Shown here one piece after another: positions 33,443 to 40,975 of a DNA stretch of 40,975 nt. Below the pieces are notes generated by a model. The model saw only the letters and a program-made list of their open reading frames with translations, was not told the DNA's origin and did no database searches. The DNA lies in NCBI GenBank assembly GCA_021202015.1, contig JAJQDV010000003.1, positions 1-40,975 of the forward strand. The letters run 5' to 3'. Both the position numbers and the translations under genes were made by a program. Position 1 is the stretch's first letter; the number at the start of each line of letters is the position of its first letter. The stretch is from Clostridiales bacterium (GTDB lineage Bacteria > Bacillota > Clostridia > Lachnospirales > Lachnospiraceae).

Positions 33443-34045
33443 TCAGTTCTCCCATGGGCGAATCCGGTATTCCGCCCCGATTTTCTCGCATATCCTGCAG
33501 CATTCCTCTTCTTCCGCACGGGTGATCGTCGTCTCAACCGTTGTCATTACAACCCGCGGCACATGCTCCGTGCATTTTTTCGCGAAATCCAGCATGGCCT
33601 CAAAAGAACAGTCGCCGAACCGGCTGCGCACCAGTCCGTGATATCGCTCCGCGTTCGGCGTATTCAGGCTGATGGAAACCGTGTCGATCCGCCCCTCAAA
33701 CTCCGGCGTGATATCCCGGTTCCAAATGAGATTCCCCATTCCGTTCGTATTGATACGGATCTTCTTCCCGAATGTGCTCTTTACATAATCCGCTGCGGGA
33801 AGAAGAACGGGAAGCGCCTCTGTCGGCTCCCCGAATCCGCAGAAAACAACCTCACCGAACCTGTCCATATCATAATCGTCAAACGCCGCAGTCACCTCCC
33901 GCAGCGTGGGCTCCCGTTCCAGCCAGAGACTGCCGGACTCACCGACCCGATCCATGGTCTGCCGCAGACAGAATGTACAGGCGCAGGGGCATTTGTTCGT
34001 CAGGTTGACATACAGATTGTTGTGTACTTTATATAAAATCTCCAT
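33443..34045 (-). CDS. Radical SAM protein of the TatD-associated family
   Basis: 200 residues. The Fe-S cluster motif is Cys19-x3-Cys23-x2-Cys26 in NLTNKCPCACTFCLR, followed by FCGFGEPT (SAM-binding GEPT form) and RINTNGMGNL. The short length and LYVNLTNKCPC opening fit the family often found beside tatD nuclease genes; here it stands instead directly after the pyridoxamine kinase, its ATG touching that stop codon. Its reaction is unknown. Confidence 0.82.
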   Translation of the reverse strand: MEILYKVHNNLYVNLTNKCPCACTFCLRQTMDRVGESGSLWLEREPTLREVTAAFDDYDMDRFGEVVFCGFGEPTEALPVLLPAADYVKSTFGKKIRINTNGMGNLIWNRDITPEFEGRIDTVSISLNTPNAERYHGLVRSRFGDCSFEAMLDFAKKCTEHVPRVVMTTVETTITRAEEEECCRICEKIGAEYRIRPWEN

Positions 34046-34879
34046 TTATTTCGCCAGCTCCCCGAGATGATCCTCAAAGCACACCCCGTCCGTCATCGGA
34101 ATCTCCCGCTCGATCGAGGTGATAATACACTTTTTGATAAAAATCGCAGCCTTTCGCACCGCGGCCTCCAGCAGAGCGCCGTTGACCACATCGGCCGCAA
34201 TGACCGCGGAGAAGATATCTCCCGTCCCGTGGCGGGCCGGACCGACCTTTTTCGTGCGGACCAGCTTTACCTCCTGCCCCTGCTCATAACACAGGTTTGT
34301 CAGGAAGCTGCCCTGCGGGATGCCGGAGATTACGACTTTTCGCGCGCCCATCGCGCAAAGCTTCTCCGCCAGCGCCGCGGTCTCCTCCATTTTCCAGTTT
34401 TCCTTATAGGGAGTGTCCGTCAGGATGCAGGCCTCCGTAAGATTCGGCGTCAGGATATCCGCATAACGCACCAGTTTTTTCATCTCCTGACACATGGCCG
34501 GCGTATAGGTAGCGTACGCCTGCCCGTAATCTCCCATGACCGGATCGACCAGCACCATCGTCTCCTCCCCGGTAAATTCCTCCAGAAACTTTTTCACCAG
34601 GTCGATCTGTTCCTTCGAGCCCAGAAAACCCGTACAGATTCCTTCAAAATGAAGATCCAGCTTCTTCCATTCCGCCATATACGGCTCCATCTTTGCTGTA
34701 AAATCATCAAAATAATAACTGTCGAAAGCCGTATGATTGGAAAAAACGGATGTCGGCAGCGCACAGCACTGCACCTTCATCGCGGAGATGACCGGCAGAG
34801 CCACGGTGATCGAACACCGCCCGAATCCGGAAAAATCATTGATGATCGCTATTTTCTTCTGATTGTTATGTGATTCCAT
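34046..34879 (-). CDS. pdxK: Pyridoxamine/pyridoxal kinase
   Basis: 277 residues of the ribokinase fold: KKIAIINDFSGFGRCSITVA at the start, LVDPVMGDYGQAYATYTP in the middle, LTPNLTEACILTD, and GPARHGTGDIFSAVIAA with the catalytic Asp of GTGD. It phosphorylates B6 vitamers to give pyridoxal phosphate precursors. GAGAGG lies 8 bases before the ATG at 34879; the longer open frame upstream crosses repeats and the trkH terminator and is rejected. PdxK and PdxY cannot be told apart here. Confidence 0.88.
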   Translation of the reverse strand: MESHNNQKKIAIINDFSGFGRCSITVALPVISAMKVQCCALPTSVFSNHTAFDSYYFDDFTAKMEPYMAEWKKLDLHFEGICTGFLGSKEQIDLVKKFLEEFTGEETMVLVDPVMGDYGQAYATYTPAMCQEMKKLVRYADILTPNLTEACILTDTPYKENWKMEETAALAEKLCAMGARKVVISGIPQGSFLTNLCYEQGQEVKLVRTKKVGPARHGTGDIFSAVIAADVVNGALLEAAVRKAAIFIKKCIITSIEREIPMTDGVCFEDHLGELAK

Positions 34880-34956
34880 GGTTGTAACCTCTCTTTTCTT
34901 TTCATTCCGCACACTCAGGAACTTCTCTTTACTGCATATCGCCCGACAACCATATA

Positions 34957-35014
34957 AAATAAAGTGTCTCTTGCGACAGGTCTGCCCTGTGAGTACATCC
35001 TCGCGGAACGTTTT
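34957..35014. repeat. Family B dispersed repeat (copy 5)
   Basis: AAAATAAAGTGTC, AGGTCTGCCCTGTGAGTACA and CGCGGAACGTT keep the block order of copy 1. Confidence 0.72.
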
Positions 35015-35044
35015 TATATCATAGGACGTATTTCCTATGATATA
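35015..35044. repeat. Family C palindrome
   Basis: TATATCATAGGA (35015-35026) and TCCTATGATATA (35033-35044) form a perfect 12-bp inverted repeat directly after the trkH terminator. Confidence 0.65.
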
Positions 35045-35098
35045 AAAAAACTGGCTCCTATCCAAGGTCCAGTTCCCTGCATATATACCAAGCCAGTT
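35045..35098 (-). terminator. Terminator of the trkA-trkH operon
   Basis: On the minus strand AACTGGCT (35098-35091) pairs with AGCCAGTT (35056-35049), followed by T (35048-35045); a shorter inner AACTGG could pair with the same arm. Confidence 0.65.
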
Positions 35099-35136
35099 TC
35101 GCCCACGGCTTTCCGCTTCCCGGCAGCATACCGGAA

Positions 35137-36594
35137 TCATTCCTTCGTCTTTTTCAGGATTCCCTTCCATGTCGGCGGATAGATCAGAATCAGCAGCGGA
35201 AACAACTCCAGCCTTCCCGCGATCATGTCAAACATCAGCACAAATTTACTGAAGTTCGAATAAAATGAATAATTTCCCATCGGTCCGACCAGATCCAGTC
35301 CCGGACCGATATTGTTGATCGTCGCCGCCACGGAGGTAAAGTTCGTGATCAGATCCACATTCTCCAGAGACAGACAGAACATGGAGGCCACAAAGATGAC
35401 GATATATGTGATCAGATAAACATTGACACCGCGAACCACCTCATCCTCCACCGTTTTTCCGTTTATCTTGATTTTTTTCACGCTTTTCGGAAAGAGATAA
35501 GAACCGAACTCCTTTCCCATCGTCTTCATCAGAATGATCATCCGCGATACCTTCATGCCGCCGCCCGTGCTGCCCGCGCAGGCGCCGCAGAACATCAGGA
35601 GCACCAGAATAAACCGCGAGGATTCCGGCCAGAGATTGAAATCCACAGTGCTGAATCCGGTGGTCGTGATGATGGAAGAAACCTGAAACGCAGCCTCGCG
35701 CAGGTTCTGTTCAAATGAGACGGCGGTATTATAGATATTAACCGTGATAAGAATGATCGCCGTCAGGACAATCAGAAAATAATACCGGACTTCTTCCATA
35801 TGAAAGGCCTGTCGCCATTTTTTAAACAGCATCAGATAATAGGCATTGAAATTCACGCCGAACAGAAGCATAAACACAGTGATCACCCACTGAAGATAGG
35901 ACGAGTAACCCGCAATGCTGTCCGACTTCACTCCAAACCCGCCGGTGCCGGCCGTACCGAGCGCCGTCGTCACGGCGTCAAAAAAAGGCATCCTCCCGGC
36001 GGCAAGGAAGACAATCATCAGGACAGTCATGCCGATATAGATCATGTAAACAATTCTGGCGGAATGCATCAGCTTAGGAACCAGCTTGGCCACCGAGGGT
36101 CCGGTGGACTCCGCGCGCATCAGATTCATATTCGAGCCGCCGCTCATCCGAATCACGGCAAGCAAAAAGACCAGAACCCCCATGCCGCCCAGCCAGTGTG
36201 TAAAGCTCCTCCAGAACAGCATGCAGTGGGACAGGGCTTCCACATCAGTTAAGATCGTCGCACCGGTCGTCGTAAAACCGGAAACCGTCTCAAACAGCGC
36301 GTCGGGAAAGGAAGGAATCTCTCCGCTGATCACAAAGGGCAGACATCCGATCAGACTGATCATGATCCAGCTGAGCGCCGTCGCGATACAGCCCTCGCGC
36401 ATATAAAATACCGTTCGTTTCGGTTTTTTCCGCGTGGCCGCCAGCCCTGCGCAGGAACAGCAGATACCGATGATCAGAAATATCCGGGCGGAATCCTCCC
36501 GGTAAACAAGCCCCACCACCCAGGGCAGGAACATAAAGATCCCTTCCAAGGCCAGTATCCAGCTCAAAATATATCGAATCATGGATTTATTCAT
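35137..36594 (-). CDS. trkH: TrkH family potassium uptake protein
   Basis: 485 residues with the four pore loops of the Trk/Ktr family: SGFTTTGATIL, LGTAGTGGFGVKSDS, SSIITTTGFSTVDF and ATINNIGPGLDLVG; each has the selectivity Gly. It imports potassium, gated by the TrkA protein encoded 57 bases upstream. GGAG lies 8 bases before the ATG. Full length with no oddity. Confidence 0.94.
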   Translation of the reverse strand: MNKSMIRYILSWILALEGIFMFLPWVVGLVYREDSARIFLIIGICCSCAGLAATRKKPKRTVFYMREGCIATALSWIMISLIGCLPFVISGEIPSFPDALFETVSGFTTTGATILTDVEALSHCMLFWRSFTHWLGGMGVLVFLLAVIRMSGGSNMNLMRAESTGPSVAKLVPKLMHSARIVYMIYIGMTVLMIVFLAAGRMPFFDAVTTALGTAGTGGFGVKSDSIAGYSSYLQWVITVFMLLFGVNFNAYYLMLFKKWRQAFHMEEVRYYFLIVLTAIILITVNIYNTAVSFEQNLREAAFQVSSIITTTGFSTVDFNLWPESSRFILVLLMFCGACAGSTGGGMKVSRMIILMKTMGKEFGSYLFPKSVKKIKINGKTVEDEVVRGVNVYLITYIVIFVASMFCLSLENVDLITNFTSVAATINNIGPGLDLVGPMGNYSFYSNFSKFVLMFDMIAGRLELFPLLILIYPPTWKGILKKTKE

Positions 36595-36651
36595 GGTGTT
36601 TTCTCCAATCGGGTAAGAGGCAGACGTTCTTTATACCGGCACGCATGCGCG

Positions 36652-38043
36652 TTACAGGAGTATGTCGTCGATCCGGTCGATCCCCGTGTGCGTGGTCACG
36701 ACAATCACACTGTCGCCGGGGCGGATCATATCCCGCCCGCGCGGAATGATGATCCTTCCGCCGTGATTGATACAGGTGATCAGCATCTGGTCCTTCAGCT
36801 TCAGATCCGCGAGCGGAATCCCCGTCACTCCCGTATCCTCTCCCACGAGAAACTCAACCGCCTCGACGCGGTCGCCGAACAGCTGTACCAGCGTCTCAAT
36901 ATCGCTGTGCATCTGCGCCGCCCTGGCGCGCACAAAGGCGATGATCGCCTCTGAGGTAATATATTTCGGAAAGATCAGGCTCCCCAGATCAAGATTCTCA
37001 ATCACCTGATGAAAGCTGATCCGATTGACCTTCGTGATCAGCTTCGCGTTGGTCACCTCCCGCGCGTACATGGTCAGGAGGATATTCTCCTCATCGATGC
37101 CGGTCAGCGCCACCACCGACTGCGCCGTCTCGATCCCAACCTCGCCGAGCAGTTCCGCGTCAGATGCATCCCCGTTGATCACGACCGCCTGCGGCAGCAG
37201 ATTGCTGAGTTCCTCACAGCGTTTCTCGTCCTGCTCCACAATCGTCACGGAAATACCGGCATTCAGAAGATATCTGGACAGATAGTAGGCGCAGCGTCCT
37301 CCGCCGAGCAGAATCGTATCGCGGACCTGATGTGTCTGAAAACCGATCTGTTTCAGAAAATTCCGTCCGTTACGAATCTGCGCGATAAAAACGATCACAT
37401 CTCCCGCCTGCAGGACAAAAGAACCGTCCGGAATCACGACTTGGCCGCCGCGTTCCACCGCACAGATCAGCACATCGCTCAGCCGCTCGCTGCCGAGATC
37501 CATGATCCGTTTCCCGGTCAGCGCATTTCCCTCCGGCAGCTTCAGGCGAATCATATCCGCCTGGCCGCCTGCAAAAACATTCACCGACAGAGCCGTCGGC
37601 ATATACAGGATTCTCGCTATGGCGCCCGCCGCCTGCTGGTCCGGATTGATGATCATGGCAAGTCCCAGCTTTTCCTTCAGGTAATCCGCCTCCGCGCTGT
37701 ACTCCGGCGTGCGCACCCGCGCAATCACATCGCAGTGCGCCGAGCGTTTCGCCACCACACAGCAGAGCAGGTTCAGTTCGTCTGAATCTGTCACCGCGAT
37801 CAGAACATCCGCCTCCTCCACGCCCGCTTCGCTCTGTACCGAAAAGCTCGCACCGTTCCCGACAATACCGATGATGTCATATCGATCCGTAAGATGCTGA
37901 ACACATGCCGGACGCTGATCAATCACCGTAATGTCATGGTTGTCCTGAATCAGCCGCTCCACGAGCGTACTCCCCACCTTGCCGCAGCCGACTATGATAA
38001 TATGGAGCCCTCTGGTCTTGTGCTTCTCTTTCCTTATTTTCAT
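36652..38043 (-). CDS. trkA: TrkA potassium transport regulator (two RCK units)
   Basis: 463 residues, two TrkA-N/TrkA-C units. First nucleotide site IIIVGCGKVGSTLVERLI with Asp in VIDQRP; second LLGGGRCAYYLSRYLL with Glu in VEQDEKRC. Each is followed by a TrkA-C domain (MIRLKLPEGNALTGKRIMD; VEFLVGEDTGVTGIPL). It binds NAD(H) or ATP and opens TrkH. GGAGAGG precedes the ATG at 38043; the frame is open further up but runs through the promoter, terminator and repeat C. Confidence 0.93.
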   Translation of the reverse strand: MKIRKEKHKTRGLHIIIVGCGKVGSTLVERLIQDNHDITVIDQRPACVQHLTDRYDIIGIVGNGASFSVQSEAGVEEADVLIAVTDSDELNLLCCVVAKRSAHCDVIARVRTPEYSAEADYLKEKLGLAMIINPDQQAAGAIARILYMPTALSVNVFAGGQADMIRLKLPEGNALTGKRIMDLGSERLSDVLICAVERGGQVVIPDGSFVLQAGDVIVFIAQIRNGRNFLKQIGFQTHQVRDTILLGGGRCAYYLSRYLLNAGISVTIVEQDEKRCEELSNLLPQAVVINGDASDAELLGEVGIETAQSVVALTGIDEENILLTMYAREVTNAKLITKVNRISFHQVIENLDLGSLIFPKYITSEAIIAFVRARAAQMHSDIETLVQLFGDRVEAVEFLVGEDTGVTGIPLADLKLKDQMLITCINHGGRIIIPRGRDMIRPGDSVIVVTTHTGIDRIDDILL

Positions 38044-38086
38044 GATTCCTCTCCGTCTCGCGGGTACTGCCCGCATCTGTCCATAG

Positions 38087-38115
38087 AGTATATCCGATTC
38101 TTTTAAAAAAATCAA
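38087..38115 (-). promoter_or_regulatory. Promoter of trkA-trkH
   Basis: On the minus strand TTGATT (38115-38110), 17 bases, TATACT (38092-38087). The leader carries a stem GCGGG/CCCGC (38060-38074). Confidence 0.7.
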
Positions 38116-38137
38116 TATAGGACAAACTTTCCTATAT
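38115..38137. repeat. Family C palindrome
   Basis: ATATAGGA (38115-38122) and TCCTATAT (38130-38137) around CAAACTT, between the small-RNA terminator and the trkA promoter. Confidence 0.6.
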
Positions 38138-38140
38138 GAC

Positions 38141-38233
38141 GAAAAAACAGCCAGGTTATGGCTGTTCTTTCTTAAAGAGAAGGTATTTTTGCTATGGGGG
38201 TAGCAAAAACTATATAATGTATTGGGGGTTTTT
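38141..38233 (-). ncRNA. Candidate C-rich small RNA upstream of trkA
   Basis: On the minus strand TATAAT (38245-38240) would start an RNA near 38233 with a first unpaired CCCCC, a 9-bp perfect stem TTTTTGCTA (38209-38201)/TAGCAAAAA (38194-38186) with loop CCCCCA, a pyrimidine stretch ACCTTCTCTTT and a terminator AACAGCC/GGCTGTT (38166-38146) with six T. The trkA promoter lies after the terminator, so this is a separate unit of about 95 bases within the 336-base gap 38044-38379. No protein frame fits. The -35 region is poor (TTTCAA at 15 bases). Confidence 0.5.
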
Positions 38234-38379
38234 ACGGCTATTATAGTACCAGACCCCGCTTTGAAAGTGTGCACAAACTTCAATATTTTCATTCGTGTTT
38301 TTCGTTTACTTTATACATTACTCTCCCGTAACCTCTCCCGATATATCATTCAAGTTTACTATGAATCGTAACATCTGAA

Positions 38380-39135
38380 TTACCACATGGTCCAGCCGCC
38401 GTCGATGACGAGCACCTGACCCGTGATCATGGACGCCTCCTCTGAGGCGATGTAAGAGAATGCCGCTCCCACCTCAGAAGGCTCCACACAGCGGCCTACC
38501 GGAATCATGCCGAGCACCATCTTGCGGTAATCCGGATCCTCAAGACGCGCACGCGTCAGCTCTGTCATGGCAAAGCACGGCGCCACCGCGTTGACCGTGA
38601 TACCGAACGGTGCCAGATCATACGCCAGCCCGCGAACCATGGCATTGATGCCGCCCTTGCTCGCGCAGTACGGCTGCTGGTTCTCGCGAGCCACCAGACC
38701 CGCCTGGCTGCTGGTAAAGATAATGCGGCCGCTGCCCTGTTTTTTCATGACAGCCGCAACCGCTTTCGCTACGAAGAAACCGCCCTTTAAGTTCACATCG
38801 ATAACAGAATCCCAGACCTCTTCCGTGACCTCCTCCAGCGGCATCGGCCGGTTGCGGCCCGCATTGCTCGCCAGAATATCAATCCGACCGTATTTCGCGA
38901 CGATATCCGCCACCGTACTGTCGATGGAATCCTGGCAGGTAACGTTCAGCTCATGTGTGTATACATCCTCCGCCCCGGATTCTTTGATCATGGCGACCGT
39001 CTGATCCAGAGATACCCCCGGAAGGTCTGTCGGCACGACCGTCGCCCCCTGTTTTGCAAATGTCGCGGCAATCGCCTGTCCGAGACCCGCCGCCGCGCCG
39101 GTAACCAGCGCGATTTTCCCGTTCAATTCAAACAT
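38380..39135 (-). CDS. Short-chain dehydrogenase/reductase
   Basis: 251 residues, classical SDR: cofactor loop TGAAAGLG, ASNAG, catalytic Ser in IIFTSSQAGL, Tyr and Lys in YCASK. The end IDGGWTMW is typical. Asp42 region (VPTDLPG) suggests preference for NAD(H). The substrate, probably a sugar acid, polyol or bile acid, cannot be told. GGAGGAGACAGG precedes the ATG at 39135. Single gene with its own strong promoter. Confidence 0.88.
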   Translation of the reverse strand: MFELNGKIALVTGAAAGLGQAIAATFAKQGATVVPTDLPGVSLDQTVAMIKESGAEDVYTHELNVTCQDSIDSTVADIVAKYGRIDILASNAGRNRPMPLEEVTEEVWDSVIDVNLKGGFFVAKAVAAVMKKQGSGRIIFTSSQAGLVARENQQPYCASKGGINAMVRGLAYDLAPFGITVNAVAPCFAMTELTRARLEDPDYRKMVLGMIPVGRCVEPSEVGAAFSYIASEEASMITGQVLVIDGGWTMW

Positions 39136-39233
39136 ATCCTGTCTCCTCCGTTTTCTTTTCTGTTTCTGTTCGGAAACCGTCATAAATAACGCGCATATTC
39201 CGTTATTCATAACCGTCTTCCCTGACACTATTC

Positions 39234-39262
39234 AGTATAAGCTTAGGTTTTGCGCTTGTCAA
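39234..39262 (-). promoter_or_regulatory. Promoter of the SDR gene
   Basis: On the minus strand TTGACA (39262-39257), 17 bases, TATACT (39239-39234). Confidence 0.75.
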
Positions 39263-39308
39263 GGCGGCTTTCCCGAATCAGCTTCCGGCTTTCTGAATTA
39301 AATTTCCA

Positions 39309-40061
39309 TCAAAGCATCCCCTGACAACGTCCGATTTGATATGCAAGCACATCTCGTTCCTGTGACGGTTCTTCTCCTGTCACCCATTCCAATGCCGCAG
39401 TACAATCCAGATGAAAGCCCGGGCCAAAATACCGGAACATTTTCATGTGAGAACCGCTGAACGGTCTGGCGGTCACTCTTTTTACATTCTCCGCAATCGT
39501 AAAATGGCGGTTTATGCTTTTGTTGGCTGTCAACAACGAAATGCCATTGTCAAAAATCGGCGCACACTCAAACCGGTCCTGCCGAAAGATCAGGCCAAGA
39601 TTATTAAAATGGCGATCTTCATTTAATATGATAAAATCTAATGTAATTATATTCCTCAGATAATCCGTCACATCCACTCCACAGCTCTGTCGAACGAATC
39701 GGATCACATATTCAATCCTTTCCTCCATAGTTTCCATATGATTCGTAACTTCTGATAAATCATGCCCAAACTCGTTATAGTAAAGGCGATAAAAAGTCAG
39801 GAACTCATCTTCCGGCGAAAGGAAATTCCGGCTCCGGCAACCCGGTCTTCCGTTAATCGTTCCCTGTTCATAAGACACATAATCCTCACTGCCCAGGTCA
39901 CTGAACGTCAGCAATTTTGACGCAAGGTATTCCGCAAGCCCCTCCCTGCCATGGCAATCCGTCTTGTACCAGTAGTTACCCTTTTTATATTTTATCTGCG
40001 TACCTTCACTGGTACACGCCTGCAAAACAAGATATTCCTCACCAATCTCTTCCCGAAACAT
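39309..40061 (-). CDS. HipA-like serine/threonine kinase, catalytic part
   Basis: 250 residues. The kinase motifs of the HipA/CtkA group are present: the catalytic loop LDFIILNEDRHFNNLGLIF (Asp and Asn) and the metal site APIFDNGISLL. An N-terminal KGNYWYKTDCHG would supply the ATP-binding lobe with Lys. GAGGTGAGGG lies directly before the ATG, which is 3 bases after the upstream stop. The usual N-terminal module of longer HipA-like proteins appears to be supplied by the upstream gene. Likely a growth-arrest kinase; target unknown. Confidence 0.75.
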   Translation of the reverse strand: MFREEIGEEYLVLQACTSEGTQIKYKKGNYWYKTDCHGREGLAEYLASKLLTFSDLGSEDYVSYEQGTINGRPGCRSRNFLSPEDEFLTFYRLYYNEFGHDLSEVTNHMETMEERIEYVIRFVRQSCGVDVTDYLRNIITLDFIILNEDRHFNNLGLIFRQDRFECAPIFDNGISLLTANKSINRHFTIAENVKRVTARPFSGSHMKMFRYFGPGFHLDCTAALEWVTGEEPSQERDVLAYQIGRCQGML

Positions 40062-40064
40062 CCC

Positions 40065-40751
40065 TCACCTCATCAAAACATCCTCAGCGGTCAATCGTTC
40101 ACCCGGAAACCGAAACCAGATAAAGTCATTATAAGAAATACCGTGCGTCTTTCTGACAATCTCACGCGGGTTGTACTCACTCAGTCCCAATCCCTTCAAA
40201 ATATCCTGAATATCAGCGCGATTCCTGTCCCAGCATCTCATTTCAAAAATATGATTCAACTGATGCCGTGTCATACTGCGTGACGCAAATAACTGCTTCA
40301 ACGGATGATCAGAAAATCTGGAAACCTTCACCCTGCTCCCCTGCACATGAACCCGAGCTGTAATTTCATCTTTCCAGAAGACCTCAAAAAAGTAATCCTC
40401 CACTGTTTTTTCCTTCGCCCGTTCTTTCTGCAGACCATGCAGGATGTTTTCCAGATGGCAGATAACGGACTCCTGTTCCTTCTTTTGCGCTGCCAGATCT
40501 TTCGCATATTGCACCCTGGTCTCCTCCTCGCAGACTGCGCCCGGACAGACAGCGCACAGGTATTTCCACCGCACCCCGCCATTCTCCCGCCACTGCATAT
40601 AATAATACAGCTTTCCCTTAATCTGCTTAATCACAATAGAGCGGCCGGAATCAGGGAATACTCGTAATTCATCTTCCAGTTTTTTCAACTGAGCTTTTGC
40701 CTGAGCCAGTTCATAACTCAACAATCGGTAAAGCCTGTCATACTCATTCAT
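40065..40751 (-). CDS. Coiled-coil partner protein of the HipA-like kinase
   Basis: 228 residues. Residues 1-35 and about 80-115 are charged heptad-like helices (YELAQAKAQLKKLEDELR); between them KQIKGKLYYYMQWRENGG forms beta strands. The C-terminal 85 residues, with NRADIQDILKGLGLSEYNP and HGISYNDFIWFRFPGE, resemble the small N-terminal segment that precedes the kinase in HipA-like proteins. No helix-turn-helix is visible. GGAGG precedes the ATG. I know no tested function; an antidote or an adaptor is possible. Confidence 0.65.
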   Translation of the reverse strand: MNEYDRLYRLLSYELAQAKAQLKKLEDELRVFPDSGRSIVIKQIKGKLYYYMQWRENGGVRWKYLCAVCPGAVCEEETRVQYAKDLAAQKKEQESVICHLENILHGLQKERAKEKTVEDYFFEVFWKDEITARVHVQGSRVKVSRFSDHPLKQLFASRSMTRHQLNHIFEMRCWDRNRADIQDILKGLGLSEYNPREIVRKTHGISYNDFIWFRFPGERLTAEDVLMR

Positions 40752-40770
40752 CTATCACACCTCCGCCATC

Positions 40771-40811
40771 ATGTTAACATATGTTTTTTATTTTTTCAAC
40801 ATTTATATGTT
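40771..40811 (-). promoter_or_regulatory. Promoter and paired operators of the HipA-like operon
   Basis: On the minus strand TTGAAA (40799-40794), 17 bases, TAACAT (40776-40771). AACATATGTT (40776-40785) and AACAT-TTAT-ATGTT (40798-40811) are dyads of the same half-site at the -10 and -35 boxes, and TTAACATAT/ATATGTTAA (40774-40782, 40805-40813) is a larger dyad that includes both. Confidence 0.5.
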
Positions 40812-40816
40812 AAGAC

Positions 40817-40849
40817 CTGTCACAAGATGCTCACGTTATTTTGTGACAG
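40817..40849. repeat. Inverted repeat upstream of the HipA-like operon
   Basis: CTGTCACAA (40817-40825) and TTGTGACAG (40841-40849), perfect 9-bp arms around 15 bases. In 40850-40975 I see no gene or clear signal. Confidence 0.6.
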
Positions 40850-40975
40850 ATCCTTATCTCGAATCATTCACTCTGCAGACAGTTCTGTGTAATACTTTTT
40901 TATTGTCGCCGCCCTTTTATTGTGAACTTCCACGGAAAATTAACTCTCTAACCTGTTTTTAATCGTCACTTTCGG

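Noticed and set aside
38186-38235. Plus-strand reading of the GGGGG loops as a riboswitch
   Set aside because: A possible promoter (TTGCTA-18-TATAAT) exists, but no terminator or gene follows on that strand, whereas the minus strand gives a complete unit.

Overview
The window looks like chromosomal DNA of a low-redundancy, roughly 50-55% GC gut-type Clostridium, most likely Lachnospiraceae. The basis is the protein repertoire read by eye (RecD2, UvrA, two FeoA plus FeoB with a Cys-rich partner, TrkA/TrkH, a YafQ-partner antitoxin, cytidylate-kinase-like protein, TatD-associated radical SAM protein), strong AGGAGG-type ribosome binding sites and TTGACA/TATAAT promoters. There is no prophage, integrase, transposase gene, CRISPR array or rRNA. 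Most genes lie on the minus strand.

Layout. 1-5200: an Rrf2 regulator, tRNA-Arg(CCT), an unusual ankyrin-like/membrane/FKBP protein, then a plus-strand two-gene unit made of a TIR-V4R protein and an asparaginase-like protein, ended by 35-bp tandem repeats that run into a small HD (MESH1-like) hydrolase. 5650-8050: a FUSC transporter and an AT-rich MNT/HEPN toxin-antitoxin pair whose HEPN gene is broken. 8065-13400: SGNH hydrolase, amylosucrase-like GH13, fructokinase and gltX, all in one direction. 13500-19000: a small Cys protein, trxA, a divergent DNA glycosylase, comF (probable CTG start), recD2 interrupted by an in-frame TAA, and mreB. 19100-23300: a candidate C-rich small RNA, uvrA, a small unknown protein, and an orphan antitoxin with a 14-codon stump of its YafQ toxin next to tRNA-Gly(CCC). 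23288-28130: ppk with an N-terminal extension, tRNA-Tyr(GTA), a MATE exporter and a cytidylate-kinase-like protein behind a possible attenuator. 28565-30100: CPBP membrane protease and an intact RelB/YoeB module. 30400-33430: a ferrous-iron operon (feoA-feoA-feoB-Cys-rich protein) with paired dyads at its promoter. 33443-38240: a radical SAM protein, pyridoxamine kinase, the TrkA/TrkH potassium system and a second candidate C-rich small RNA. 38380-40975: an SDR oxidoreductase and a two-gene HipA-like kinase operon with paired operators.

How things fit together. Sucrose could be split by the GH13 enzyme and the fructose phosphorylated by the adjacent kinase. The Feo genes form one iron-uptake operon, TrkA gates TrkH, and the TIR-V4R/asparaginase-like pair looks like an unstudied signalling or defence unit. 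Four toxin-antitoxin type modules are present; in two the toxin gene is damaged while the partner is intact.

The intergenic DNA carries three families of short dispersed repeats (called A, B and C here), often at promoters or just after terminators. All family names and functions come from reading motifs; no database search was possible.
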